Below are positions 23,691 to 35,690 of a stretch of 64,000 bases of DNA, in pieces. The stretch is taken from assembly GCA_029641185.1 (NCBI GenBank), contig JAPWGK010000038.1, positions 121,445 through 185,444 on the forward strand. Direction: 5' to 3'. Every line of letters begins with the position of its first letter. Within the stretch, counting starts at the first letter, position 1. The DNA comes from Pseudofabraea citricarpa (Eukaryota > Ascomycota > Leotiomycetes > Helotiales > Dermateaceae). The notes below the pieces were generated by a model. The model searched no databases and was not told the DNA's origin. It worked only from the letters and a program-made list of their open reading frames with translations. The translations under genes were made by a program, and so were the position numbers.

Positions 23691-25856
23691 AGTCTAGCAG
23701 TTAACTTCGGACTTTCAATAACGATAACTGTAACTGTAATACTATCAACTGCATGCTGGGAGCTGGAAGGGTACAAAGTCATGTCGTGCAAAGCCTCTGT
23801 AGACCCTCTTGGCCGCTCTGACGAGGTTAATTTAAGCGAAAGTGCCCCTATTCAAAAGAAGCGAGGGGGAGAAAGAGAAAGAATGATCAATTCAAACTCT
23901 TGTTTTATATGTGGCACGCAACTATTCATGCTACTGTACTTAATCTAGATATTTCTTTGGGTTCTTTTGTACTATACGCATAAGCTTGACATTGACTGGA
24001 TGTAGTAGTATTTGGCTATTAGGCGATCAAGCTGTTTCACTATATCGTATAACACCTCAACATAAGTGGCTATATCCTGCTCCTTGGTCACATATCAAAC
24101 TCCTTCTTACCGAATAATAGTTTCTATGACTATGTTCGGGTTCTTTCTTGGGCATAGCCTCGACATTCTTGGCCCGCCTTTGCTTTTTCGCGACAGCGTT
24201 AGTCAAGCCGAAGACCGGGGAATTGAAAGGAAGAGTCTTGTTGGTTTTTGTTTGAGGATAATCAGTCAAATATACTTTAGATCGTGTGGTGGCTGTGTAA
24301 CATCTGGATTTGCTCTTCAGTTCTTCCTTGGCTCTCTCCCGTCGTCTACGGATCAAATCTGTCTGATGCGAGAATCTGCGAAAGGAGTTGAAAGATGGGA
24401 GTTCACGAGACAATTAATCAGGCTCACATGTAAGTTGCTTGGCTGGACCTCGATTGGTGATTCAATAGGCGTGTTTTGGTAGATGTAGTAAACTCACATG
24501 CAAGTAAACTCTGCTTATATAGAGCAGGTGCGAGTAAAGAAACAGTATATAGTTATTATCTCCGAGCCGGCTGTGGTTGGACCAAAATAATAATCGCTCG
24601 CAATGACTACTGACCATGCTGATGATTTCATTCTGCCGTTTGATAGAACTCCTAAGTTTGTGACAGTCTTGCCAATCCAAGTGCTCTTGCAGCCTGTTTA
24701 AGATTTCTCTCGGCTTATTTTCTCAAATCTTATTACTTTTTAAAGCAGCCGAAGTCGAAACTGCTTCATGTCCTTGGTCTCCCTTTCAAAGAAGTTTTGA
24801 GTCGGCAGGCTTTTTTGCTATACCTCCATGATGGAGTCGACATCTTAGCTTAGAACTCAACTTCGCTATGCGGCTACAGCAAACAGGCTGGGGATTAATA
24901 CCAAAGACTCGGATATTAACTAATACAAGAAGGCAAAATAGCTTCTGGAGATTTGTTGCGGTTTGGATGAAGAGAGTATAGAGGGTGAGACTGTTGACTG
25001 GGTGGGGACGTATCACCCACCAATTCTTGGACCGCCGCTACCACCAGATCAAGATGTTATCTCTCAAGTCGGGCAAGAACGTGTCTTTTCCTGACGAAAT
25101 AGAACACCTGCTATTCTTACTACTTTATCGTTTGAAAGCGAACACGCCCGATAAAGTGTTAGATATGTTTGATATCAGTAACACCAAGCTAGATAACGGG
25201 GAGGATATTGTTTTCTGGGGAAGCGTAGACAAAAAAGGCGGTCCATAATGTCTATTTCAGGGGGGTTCGACCGGTTACGAGAAGAATGGTGGTTGAGATT
25301 TGTGAATCTTCACCAGAAAAAGATTTTTTTTCTGATGCTATTTAGGCATTATCACCCTCCTAAGTACAAGGCACCTTGTGACGATCGCCACTGCCTACTA
25401 CAGTACCTACCCCTAGACCATTCATCCAATCGCCTATTTCAGTTGTTTAATACGAGGTACATTCTCCTTTTATAGCAAACTGTTTTCATCAGGTGATGGT
25501 TATACATTCGTTGCCTGGCTACTATAGAGGGCAGATTCAAAGTCACTTGCTGAAAAGAGCACTCAGGAAAAATGCAAGATAGTAGCGTGGATAAATGTCG
25601 ATGAATTCTTGTCTACAGTCCTCGCCTACATTAACTCCGGCTGTGTGTAGATGGATTTGGTGACCTCCGTATCCCTATTGAGACTGGTAGGATAGGTAAA
25701 ACGCAAGATTAATGAATCAAAGTAGTGTGGATCCGACAGGGGATAACTATCCCAGCTTTTTGCTTTTGAATATGATGCTCCCAGATGAGTCTTGGGGTCT
25801 ATCTATGGCAGATCGTGGTCATAAAATGTTCATCATTGTCCATAAACCTGGTTTGT
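23691..25856. other. Gene-poor stretch at the right edge of the cluster
   Basis: About 2.2 kb without a gene I can support. A 118-codon lysine/arginine-rich frame at 24057-24413 (-) and an 87-codon frame at 24985-25248 (+) are open. Neither matches a family I know, and neither has a convincing context. This marks the probable cluster border, because the next gene is housekeeping. Confidence 0.4.
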
Positions 25857-28800
25857 TTAATCATCACTCTCATCCCCCGATGAGCTACCATCAGAACCAT
25901 CTACATCCATCTCGTCACCGTCGGTCTCATCTTCATGATCATCGCCTTTGAGTCCGTAGTCTTCTTCGAAGCTGGACAGTGGCTGTACTTGGGTCTTGAA
26001 CCCGGACTCTGTGAAGCCTTTTGTAATAGCCTGTGTACTGGTTAGCAGGTGGGTCACAAGGAGGGAAAATTGGCAAGCAAACCTCTTGTGTGGCCGGTGA
26101 GCAAGTGACGACAACGTTAGCCTTTCCCGGTAAGAAAGTCGGCAGTAAAATGTTCTTCATGGCGCTCTTGATCTCTTCCACGCCTACTTTGCGGACTTCC
26201 TTCAGCATACGCGCATTCCAATCCGCGTCCACATCTCTGATCACACTGTTGATGAAGTTCAATTGACCGGCTGCAGCCATGGTAGGCTGTTCATCAGCCA
26301 TGGATACTACAATCCCACTGATGGCTCCCTCCAAAGCATACTCTTCGAACTTCTCTTTGCCGCTGATATAATCCTCTACGATAGTTTTGCCGGCAGCGAA
26401 TGCACGATAGGCATCGGGTGAGCGATAGACTTTGAATTGTACAAAACCTGCGTCGGGGTCACGGCTGAATGATGCCCCATAAGCAAGACCGGTACCACGA
26501 ATTGCTGTCCACAATGGCCCTTCAACCGACTCAAGGAAAGATATTGCAACCATGAGCGCAGGAAGGACAGGGTCATTGTATGAAGTTGGCCCTTTAGCAG
26601 ATGAGAGGCAGAATGAAGAGTCGATCGGCGGCATTGGTACGATGACTGCGCCATAAGAGCCCGGGTTTTGTCCATCTGGGCTGAGTCGCGATACTTGCTT
26701 CAGGACAGGAAGCAAAGGTTTAGATGTATCGAGCGATTTAGTAAGTTGGTCCCATGCAGAGACTGGACTTGGCAACGTGTCCACATTTGCAATTACCAGT
26801 GCTCGCATATTGTGGAATTGGAACAGCGCCTTACGAATGTTTTCAAACCATGATATAACGAGGTTTGGGTCTGCAGCGAGAAGTTTCTTGAGTCTCTTCA
26901 TGTAAACAGCCTTGACAAGGGTGCCGCGTGCTTTTGTAATTGATTCTTTATCCAAATGAATCATTGCATCGACAGCATACATCATGCTATTACCACTTCG
27001 CTTAGAGTCTGGAATATCTGCTAGAATCTTTGTGATTCCTGCTTTGATCCTTGTTTCATCGAAGATGCTATCAAACATCATGGTGCGCAACCATTCAATT
27101 GCCGTAGCGTACTTATCTGGCTCGACCTGAAACTGTATTGCAATACCTTCAGTGTCACCAATTCTACCCCCTCCACCAATAGAATAACTAATGGTGTCTT
27201 GCTCCAATTCTGTGACCACTTTCTCAAACTCAAGTGTCTTCCCATTTCTCGTGATTGGGGTATTGAAGAAATTGTCCATGAATATCGGTAGGATTGGCTT
27301 TAGCGATTCTGGAAGTTCAGCGGTACCAACAAGGAGCGAGATGTGCACAAAGTTGGTGGGAACATGCTCAAATTGTAGGAACAGAGGAGATGAGATTTTC
27401 GATGACTCAATAAGATCCTGTATCTTATTTTTAGGTATTCCGAGTCCTTTCGCAAGACCCGAACGTGCGGTGATAGATTCAATGAAATGGATCGATTCAA
27501 CGCCGGGAACAGGCCATTTTTGAAGAAGTGGAGTAGGGATCTCAAGATCATTCTTTGAAATAGCTGCCTTCAGCTTTTCTGCCAATTTCTCGAGCCCTTC
27601 GGGACCAAGTTCCGTTTTCCTAGTTGCAAGTCTGACCTCTTCGTCTGCTTTGATCTTGTCAGAAAGCTCTTTCGATGGTGTTCCGAGGATTGAGATATGG
27701 TTGGCATCAACGATCCACTTCTTCAAAAAGTCCCGCCATTGTTGATCTGTCCAGTTTTCTAGTGAATCGTATTCTTGAATTGTCCCAAGGTCTCTCAATG
27801 TAGATCCATCCCTGTTGCCAAATAAGTGATCATTGATGATACCTGTAGCATAGAAGCTACTCGAACTTTCCGCTTGAAATTTAAGCTGTCGACGTTCACG
27901 CTTTAAGCAATCTGACATATAGCTCATATCAATTGGCTTTAAGGAGACATCACGGAGCAGCTCGTAAAGGCGTTTCTCGACGTGTGCTAGCTTTTCAGTG
28001 GCTACACCAGTTGGCTGAAACCAAATGACGGTGCTCGGTCTAGCATCCCACCAAAAACCAATTGAACTAGCAAGTTCCTCCTTTTCGACCATGACATTCT
28101 CTAGAATCGATATTGAAGACCCGGCAAGATAAGTGAGAAGAACATTCAGGGCTGCTGTCTGTATCGGATCGTTGCAATCGGGTCCAAACATGGCCGTAAC
28201 AATCTCGCCAGTAGATTCATCTTCTTCAGGGAACTTGACTGTTTCTACAATAGTTGATCCCAATGGCGGTGGTTGCTTAGATTCTACCCAGGGACTGTGA
28301 TATGTTAGTCAGGACTTCAAGTATCACAGATCACTCGACGAACCGTTTGAAGGGTGTATCTGGCGAGGGAATATCATTAATGATACTTTCTTCGAAATCA
28401 TCCAAAATCTGGAAGAGCTGGTCTTTCTCTATTTCTCCGATTAGAACAAGGCACAAGTTCTTTGGCTGATACATCTCCCGATGAAATGCACGAATTCGCT
28501 CTGGTGTCAGAACTCTGAGCTGTTCCATCATACCGCCAGTTTCATATCTGAATCCTACACCCTCGGGATACAACAGCTGCCGGGCTCTGATATCCATGAT
28601 CTCAGCACCATTATTCTGGACTCCTTGCATCTCAGAATAGACCACACCAGCATCGTTTCCCTCGCCGTCGATGTGATGAACTTCGGTGTAACAACCTTCA
28701 TCAGTCAAGGTAGGCAGAATCACATGCTCAAGATAGACAGGTAAAATCTGCGCAAATCCTTCCCAACCAGCAGTGTCCAACGTATAGGCTGTATGATCAG

Positions 28801-29101
28801 TTGCAGTCCAGGCATTTGTGTTTGAATATGCCCTAGTAGCCAGCTTGTCGAGAATTCCTTTGTACTGGTAGTTCTTTGAGCCCATGAAAACCAAATGTTC
28901 CAAGGTATGAGGAGAGCCAGAATCATCAAAGATTTCTGTTGCTAACGCAAAGTATCCATTGACCTTGGGTCCCTTCTGATCAACAACAACGACGTGCATC
29001 CCCGTCTTCTCGGAGACATACTGAGAGATGGTCGCTGGGGAATAGTCCGTGTTGAACTCCTGGATGGTGCGGAAATACGTCTTTCTACCATGGCTACCCA
29101 T
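25857..29101 (-). CDS. M16C zinc metalloprotease, SDD3/Mug138-like
   Basis: Three exons, 29101-28335, 28294-26083 and 26030-25857, give 1,050 residues. The inverted zinc motif HTLEH (HxxEH) is followed by VFMGSKNYQYKG. The third zinc ligand is expected in the acidic stretch around YTEVHHIDGEG/GVVYSEMQG. TDHTAYTLDTAGWEG is also typical of the cytosolic YOL098C/Sdd3 and S. pombe Mug138 group. The second half carries the inactive M16 repeats that close the peptide chamber. No mitochondrial presequence is clear, so a cytosolic location is likely. The C-terminus is a D/E/S-rich tail of about 25 residues, maybe regulatory. The start at MGSHGRKTYFRTIQ was chosen because the upstream in-frame ATG adds an unrelated hydrophobic stretch. 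Confidence 0.88.
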
Positions 29102-30170
29102 CTTTGAAAACGGGGTTTTGGAAGACCAGTGGGAGATGATGTTGGGTCGGAGAAAACTGAGTTCCCTGGAAGTCATCAGCCATGTAATTTGGAAGAAGAC
29201 TTGGACAGGATGTTTGAGTATATAAATGCACAAAAAGCCACGCAATATGAGAAATGCCAAAATCGTGCCTATGATCTGCGACATCGCTCCATGACATGGC
29301 CATGTGACGGATATCAACCAACTTCACGGCTATGGGTGACTACTTCCACTGGGAGGTATCGCAGAGGTTACACCACAGTACTACCGGCCGGCTTTCAACT
29401 GAGATGGCTGAGCATACCCGCGTGATTGTATGACTTGATAGATCAGTATCGCAAGAAGCGGACCTAGGACCGTTGCCAGGATCGTCTTCGTTCGCGAAGC
29501 AAGATAGGGCGGCATAGTGGCTCAGAGTGACGATGCCGTAGCATGTGTTGGAAAACAGACAGAAGAGAATTGAAGAACCAAAAGCGAGACTCAAAGAAGG
29601 ATACACGATGCTTCCATACCTTGACGAGGTAACTGCAGAGCGCCGCCAATGACGATGCTGCAGCCAGAGCCTCAAACGAAAGTCACAAGCTCGCCACGTA
29701 GTGCCGATATTGCTGCTGCGGGAAAACACAGCGGCGACGAGAGAAACACGGCACAGTCAAATACGGTTCCTTTTGGATGTGATGGTTGTTGTTCAGCAGT
29801 TACAATGCTCTTGCGTTCATCTCATCTTGGGATCCTGGGAGAGCTGAAAGACAAATACAGTATTAAAGCGAAAAATACACGTCATTGGCTGAAGAGCCGC
29901 CAGCCGCGAGCCGTGTCACCCGCCCGAATGTTATTCCGATACGCGCCAGACGCGGTCGTCATTGCCAGTTTCCAGAAATGTTGATACTGGCAACAGCTCT
30001 CTGACTCCCCTATTAAACCTTCCACAGCACGAATTTTTAGTTTGGAACATGCCATCACAATATCCAATGCGTGCTTCAGCTTCAAACTTACCCCCGCCAT
30101 TTTGTTTCTTCAGCATCCAGCAATAAAAGAGCTCCACCTCTCTCCTGGCCTCGGCGACACACTCTCCAGT
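29102..30170. other. Divergent intergenic region, metalloprotease and ZW10-like gene
   Basis: About 1.07 kb that should carry the two promoters. Several overlapping frames are open but none is recognisable. An in-frame ATG for the ZW10-like gene at 30042 would extend it by 43 residues; I kept 30171, which begins the conserved acidic N-terminus. Confidence 0.45.
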
Positions 30171-33061
30171 ATGGCTACGACCGATGATCTTGGAAGTACG
30201 CTTGTAAACTTCGCTCGGGATGGCAGCTTTCCGGATTCAGAGGATGTTTACACGGCCCGAACAGAGTCCTCTTTGCTCGCCGTAGCTCTAGACACCCTCA
30301 AAGAAGCAAAGGAGGATCTTGAGGTACCTTACCTGTCCCTCTGAGCCGCTTCGCCCAATTCTGTCGAGATTTCTGCGTGCACTAAATGCTGACCAAATTT
30401 TTGACAGAAAGACATTCGACTGATAAGCCGGGACCAACCCCCGGACGTCGATCTGTGGATTCAGCAAGCGCAAGGCATACAAGACGATATCAACAAGACA
30501 AGAAGCCTCGCAAGTCAAATAGTCCGAGACGCCGATGCAGGAGATGACAAGCAGGAAGCTCTGGAGCATAGCAAACGTCATGTCGATTTCTTGACCAAAG
30601 AAAACTTGTTCAATAATCAGCTGTGGGAGACCTTGAGGGCCATCAAGGGGGCCAATGACCTTATGGATGAGGCCGAGGTAATCGCTGGCGAGAAGGACAT
30701 TCTCAACGCGTTAGCAAAATTGACAGGTAATAAGTCAGAGGTATACCTTTTTTTCTTTTCTCGTCCGCTGACCTACTTCATAGACGCGGGAAACGCCATC
30801 ATAGAGATCAAGATTGACGATTCTATTCGAGCGAAGACACTACTCAGAACTCGCCTTGTAAATTTGAGTGAGAGTATTCACGAGATGTTTATGACGGTAT
30901 GGGGGGCACTGGTATCGGTGGACTTTGATCGTGGGGTCGTGGAGATACACCAAGTGCTGGAGCGTAAGAATCTTGAGTAATGGCCAAAGAATCCAATGCT
31001 GACAACGTTCAGATGACCAAATGACCATCGATGATGCTGTAGATGGACTAGGACTCTTTAGCGAACTTGAATCTGCAGCTAAAAGGTTCTGGCAACAATT
31101 AGATGACGCAGTGCTGAAGCCTCGGACTGATTTGCAACACCTGCGAGAAGCTGATTATTTGGTCTCGATTAGCGTTGATAGTGTAAGTAAATTTAACGGT
31201 CGTTGAGCGGGTCATTGGCTAATAAAGGAGTAGAACGTACTAAAAATCGTCGACGGACCAACGGACCGAAATATTAAATCTTTATTCAATGATCTTGAAA
31301 TCATCATTCAATATCTTAATACACAACTGCCCAAGGAATTTGCGAAAGCCGTGGCTGAAGTGATGATGCCTGTGTTAGCAGCTCGTATTGAACATGATTG
31401 GTTGCGTTCATGCATCCCATCATCGCTCAGTTCAATGGTCCCTTACCAGAAAGTCATGGCACAGGTCGGTGATTTTGGAACGATCATCGATAAATTGAAC
31501 TGGCCAGGCTCAGATCCCTTTCATGATTGGGTTGAGAATGCTCCAAAGAATTGGCTTGGCAAGAGAAGAGATGATTCCCTGGACTATGTAAGAAGGCAAC
31601 TATCCTTTGGCATTGGCAAAACGAAGAAGGCGAAGCATATCGAAAAGGGTATGGTATCAAAGGACCAGAAGGAGCAGTTAGGGTTAATCAAGAATGGAGA
31701 GAAAAATCAAGAAGAAGATGAATGGGGTGCCTGGGGTAGTGATAAAGAAGAGGAAAACCCGCTGGAGCGCAAGCGCAGTCGGCACTCGCTGAGCGAAACA
31801 CGAGACAAAGTACAAATGACGCCCCCGGTACTAGAAGACGACGAAATAGATGCTTGGTCGGAAAATTGGGGATTCGGTGACGACGACAATGCCCAAGCGG
31901 AAGGTACTGCAGCCAGTTCCAAGCTTCCAGAACCAGTCCCCGTTGAGAAGGAGGTCACTATGTCTGAAACCTATACCATATCATCGATTCCTCAGTATGT
32001 TCTCAATACCATTACTGCCGTCCTTGAAGACGCCGGAGAACTCTCTAAGGAAAAGTATGTAGCTCACCAACATTTTTTGATCTTTCTCTAACGAGGCAAC
32101 AGTCGAGAGAAACTACCAGTATCACCAGCAGCATCGGGCTTATTCAACCTTCCATCTCTCATCCTAGGCATGTATCGAGCAGTTTCTCCATATCATTATT
32201 CATACGACCCGTCTGGCAACATGTAAGAATGATGCCTCTCTGTGGTTAACAATGTGACTAATGCGGAGTAGGTATCTATATAATGACGCAGTGTATCTTT
32301 CTGATCAATTGAGAGAATATGGGAATAAATGGTCCCAACGAGAAGACGTGCCTATCCGGGTCCGCAATAAAGTCAAATTGGAGCCAGAGATCAAAGCGCT
32401 AGAAAGCTTTGGGAAGCGAGCGTATATCGAAGAGATGAATTCGCATAAAACTATCATCAAGGATCTTATGGGCGGTATGTAGCTTTCTTAGCCGCTTCAT
32501 AAAGCCCATGAACATTACTAATGTTTTGATGTGTTAGGTGCTCAAAATTTCCTGCTGTCCTCCAGCTCCGATTTACCAGATGGTGTTGATGACAGTGTCG
32601 CACAAGTTCTCGACTATGTTAGGAGGCAGGCAAAGAACTGGAAAGATCTTCTGCCGCCATCCGCTTGGCTACAAGCTGTTGGATCTCTCGTTAATACAAT
32701 TGCATCGAAAATCATACAAGATGTGGGAGACCTTGAATCACTCTCGGTAACTGCAACTGAACATACATCGCAACTCATCACTCAGATCATAACACTTGAT
32801 GATCTCTTCGAAGTGCCAGGAGCTGAATCTCCTCTTACGCCACACTATGCTAGCGACTGGCTCCGACTACAGTTTATGGGCCAAGTTCTTCAAAGCAATC
32901 TTGCAGATATCCGCTACCTTTGGTTTGAAAGTGACTTGAGTGTCTATTTTACCGCAGAAAGGGTTAAAGACCTGATCGAGCTTAGCTTTGACAAAAACTC
33001 CGGCCAAAGAATGCTTATTCGGGACATCATGGCAAAGCCTCTGCCGATGCAGGGAACATAA
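30171..33061 (+). CDS. ZW10 / Dsl1-type tethering complex subunit
   Basis: Eight exons give 829 residues: 30171-30323, 30408-30726, 30784-30963, 31013-31182, 31234-32054, 32103-32222, 32272-32474 and 32538-33061. The N-terminal third is helical and coiled-coil rich. The middle (about 390-500) is acidic, with EDEWGAWG and DAWSENWGFGDDD patches. The C-terminal part has YLYNDAVYLSDQL and RYLWFESDLSVYFTAERVKD, at the positions conserved in ZW10 proteins. Known members tether Golgi-to-ER COPI vesicles at the ER; in animals they also act in the kinetochore RZZ complex. In filamentous fungi the vesicle-tethering role is the likelier. The identification rests on C-terminal pattern and layout, not on a catalytic motif. 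Confidence 0.72.
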
Positions 33062-33821
33062 TACATTCTTTTTGATACGGGAGGTATGGGTGTCAAAACA
33101 TGATAGCATAGCGAAACATAAAGTACAAAGACGACTGAATTACATAACTTGATATCCAATACTGATCGTATCATACTTTTCTCAACAGTGAGTAATCTCA
33201 AACCGCAAGTGCTCGCACCTACCCTCTACCTAGGTAGGTATATAATGCCTTGTGCGACCCTGTGCCCTTTTTGTGGATAAAACAAGATTTATTTTCGTAG
33301 TTTGAATGGTCTTTAACAACGCTTGATCTGTACATTATTACCAGCCGAAACAAATCACGTTTGGTTACAAGTTCTGTAGTAGTTGAACCATCTATAGAAA
33401 GCGTGGCCCCAAACGTCTACCTGAGCATTCGAGAGAGTAAAACTGCCAAATATAAATGAACTTGTGAATTACAATAAACACACTTTTAATATTCAAAGAA
33501 AAAGAGAACTCGTAACTTTATCAAAACCTTAGGGTTCGAAAATTTCTGTGAAAGACTCACTCCATATGCTGAGATGACGAAGGCTTTTCCTAAAGCCCTT
33601 GAAAACTCGGACTAAGCAGTGCCATCAAGGCCGCAAATCGAACTGCAGAGCTTCTCCTAAATACGCTGTACCAGCTCAACCAGCAATAGTAATAGTTTCC
33701 ATATCTTGCAATTTCAAACTAATATATTCCCTCCAATAAAATACAATAAACCGCTAAAGATGTACTATAGTTCTAATACCGAATGAGAAAGTCGGTAAAG
33801 TTGTCGAACATTCCTACAAGA
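33062..33821. other. Convergent intergenic region
   Basis: 760 bases between the 3' ends of the ZW10-like and amidoligase genes. No gene is seen. The perfect palindrome CTACCTAGGTAG lies at 33226-33237. Confidence 0.5.
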
Positions 33822-35056
33822 TTATCCCGACGCCTGAGCCGAAGCTATCTTCTCTATCATGGGGTTGCTTCGTTTATCCAATTCTATCTTCCTTGATAGT
33901 TTCAGCTCTTTTTCTGGAGTAAGTACCCCAACTGGCCGTGGCTGTAAAGATGAATTCATATCTTTCCCTCCAAAAAGTTGATTCAGGTACATGGACTGAT
34001 TCGTGCCGGGGTCTTCCGATAACGCTGCATTCCGGATAAATGATCGCAAACCTCCAATCGTTGGTGGTAGTGTGCGCGCGTGCTCGGGGACCCAGGTCTT
34101 CATTGCGGCTTGCACAAATGACATCCCAAGCTCGACCCATTGGAAGACCTCATCAACTTTTGTGCTTGCTGCTCCACGACGGAATTCAATTGTCTTGTAG
34201 GTTTTTATGCTAACAAAGTTCCAGCCAAAGTACTTGGAGTCATTTGGGTTCATGAGGGCAATGAGCTCGTGTTCTGTCGTACATTGACTGATCATTTCTA
34301 GAGCTTGAGCCCGAGACTTGTTCCGGTGTCCAAAATTAGGGTTGTCGATCCAATTGCTCCTGGTGTATTCATTTTCTCGTCGCTCAGGTGGTACCAAGGC
34401 TTCAAAGGCTGGCTCAAAGTGGATTACTGACTGAGCGATCCTTATTAAAGCTTGAACCGAGTAGCCTTCGGCCAGGGATATATGGACATGAGTGCTGCAG
34501 TTTTCGTCCGATGATATCAAGTAACGTGCATCAAGGAAGTTCCATGTTGCTTTGACATCATCTCGCCATCCTGACCCCGGATAGACTCGAAGTAATGGGG
34601 AAATATTTTCAATGCCCCCTACCCAGCACGTCAATAAGTCGTCAAGTATCAATCATGGCGTTGCTTACATGGTGCTGAACTAGTCTCACATGTTGGGTCG
34701 TGATGAAGACACCATTCCGAATACTTTGCGGTGTTGTTGTCCGGCAGCGCCTGGATCAAGCTATGCATACGAGGATGACGTTGGTGAACATTGTGGTTGT
34801 GCTCGCTTGCCAGGTGCCGAGCAAAAAGTCGGAACGAGTTGTCGTTGGGGGTAGATCTTCGACTTTGGAGCAGAAACTCGGTTTCAATGCCAATGCCAAT
34901 ACTTCCTGCGGGTCTCGCTGAAGTACTTGATGCAGAGGTCGCTGGAACTCGAGCGATTCGAGAGGAGGGAGGAGGAGGAGGAGGAGGAGGAGGAGGAGGT
35001 GGTGGTGGTGGTGGCTCTTGAGTTCGCTTACTTTTACTGCTTGACAAAAGGCCCAT
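33822..35056 (-). CDS. Fungal amidoligase (COOH-NH2 ligase superfamily) with poly-proline N-terminus
   Basis: Two exons, 35056-34669 and 34618-33822, give 394 residues. After MGLLSSSK comes an uninterrupted run of about 16 prolines, then a Ser/Thr-rich linker. The amidoligase core (PF12224-like) begins with IGIGIETEF at about 53-61. It continues with CSTHVHISLAEGY and NFVSIKTYKTIEFRRGAAS, the Glu, His and Arg positions expected for ATP/metal binding in this glutamine-synthetase-like fold. These enzymes are predicted to join a carboxylate to an amine; substrates in fungi are unknown. It is divergent from a gamma-glutamylcyclotransferase-like gene 634 bases away, which suggests a shared gamma-glutamyl substrate. 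The exon junction restores SAPWGIENISPL. The short N-terminal MGLLSSS could be N-myristoylated (Gly2), an inference. Confidence 0.85.
34967..35014. repeat. GGA/GGT triplet repeat coding poly-proline
   Basis: A GGAGGA then GGTGGT tract that codes about 16 consecutive prolines on the - strand in the amidoligase gene. It is likely length-polymorphic. The opposite strand reads as poly-glycine in an open frame that is a shadow. Confidence 0.85.
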
Positions 35057-35690
35057 GATTTTAGGTTGCAACTGATTAATACGGGATAGCTAGACAGGTA
35101 GAAAGGGTGATTTGTGATGTGATAGAATGATGAGAACGTTGGGGATTGAGCACTGTTCCATCAGCCCATTATAAAAGATTGGATTCCAACAGCCGCAGCA
35201 CGCTTAAACCAATGACCTGTCTGGGTGTCCGTGTGTTTGCTCATTGGTATCTAATTGAAGATAACACAGCCAGGATTTGATTGCACTCATGTCCATGTTG
35301 GAAAGTTGGAACCAGGAGGACGTGACCTATGAATGGCCGCATGAATACGCAGGTGACGAAGGCGACGAAAGGTAGAAGTACAATAAGCGCGCGACTATAT
35401 TCGTGTTTAAGACTTGTAGATGGCCACGGCAAGTTTTTTTGATCCTTACGAAGTCTCTTAAGACATGACACGCTGCAGTAGTTCTACGCCTGTTTCGGCT
35501 CTAGCGCAGCCCGGCCCGCAAGCGCGCGCTAGCTCTCAACTTGATCTCGATTTATCATCGGAACAAGGCTGTTGGACAGCCTCACAACCTCCCAACAAGC
35601 CATGGTAATTCATCCATAGTACCATCAGAGAGCGCTACAAAGGAACGTTATATCACCGCACACACGCCAGTCGATTTCTTCTTGCAGACC
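35057..35690. promoter_or_regulatory. Divergent promoter, amidoligase and cyclotransferase-like gene
   Basis: 634 bases between two head-to-head genes, expected to hold both promoters. No supported gene lies inside. A GC-rich stretch near 35505-35530 (CGCAAGCGCGCGCTAGC) may mark the core of the rightward promoter. Confidence 0.5.

Noticed and set aside
24057..24413. 118-codon K/R-rich frame on the - strand
   Set aside because: No known motif, no splice-linked partner exons, and it lies in a gene-poor stretch; not enough to call a gene.
24985..25248. 87-codon frame on the + strand
   Set aside because: Short, no recognisable family, and no conserved features; probably chance.
25248..25475. 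75-codon + strand frame adjoining the 87-codon frame
   Set aside because: Joining the two would need an unseen intron and gives no recognisable protein.
29102..29317. 72-residue hydrophobic N-terminal extension of the metalloprotease
   Set aside because: It would place a membrane-like stretch before MGSHGRKTYF; family members start near the conserved FNTDYSPATISQY region, so 29101 is preferred.
34791..35021. Open frame with a poly-glycine end on the + strand
   Set aside because: It is the antisense shadow of the proline run in the amidoligase exon.
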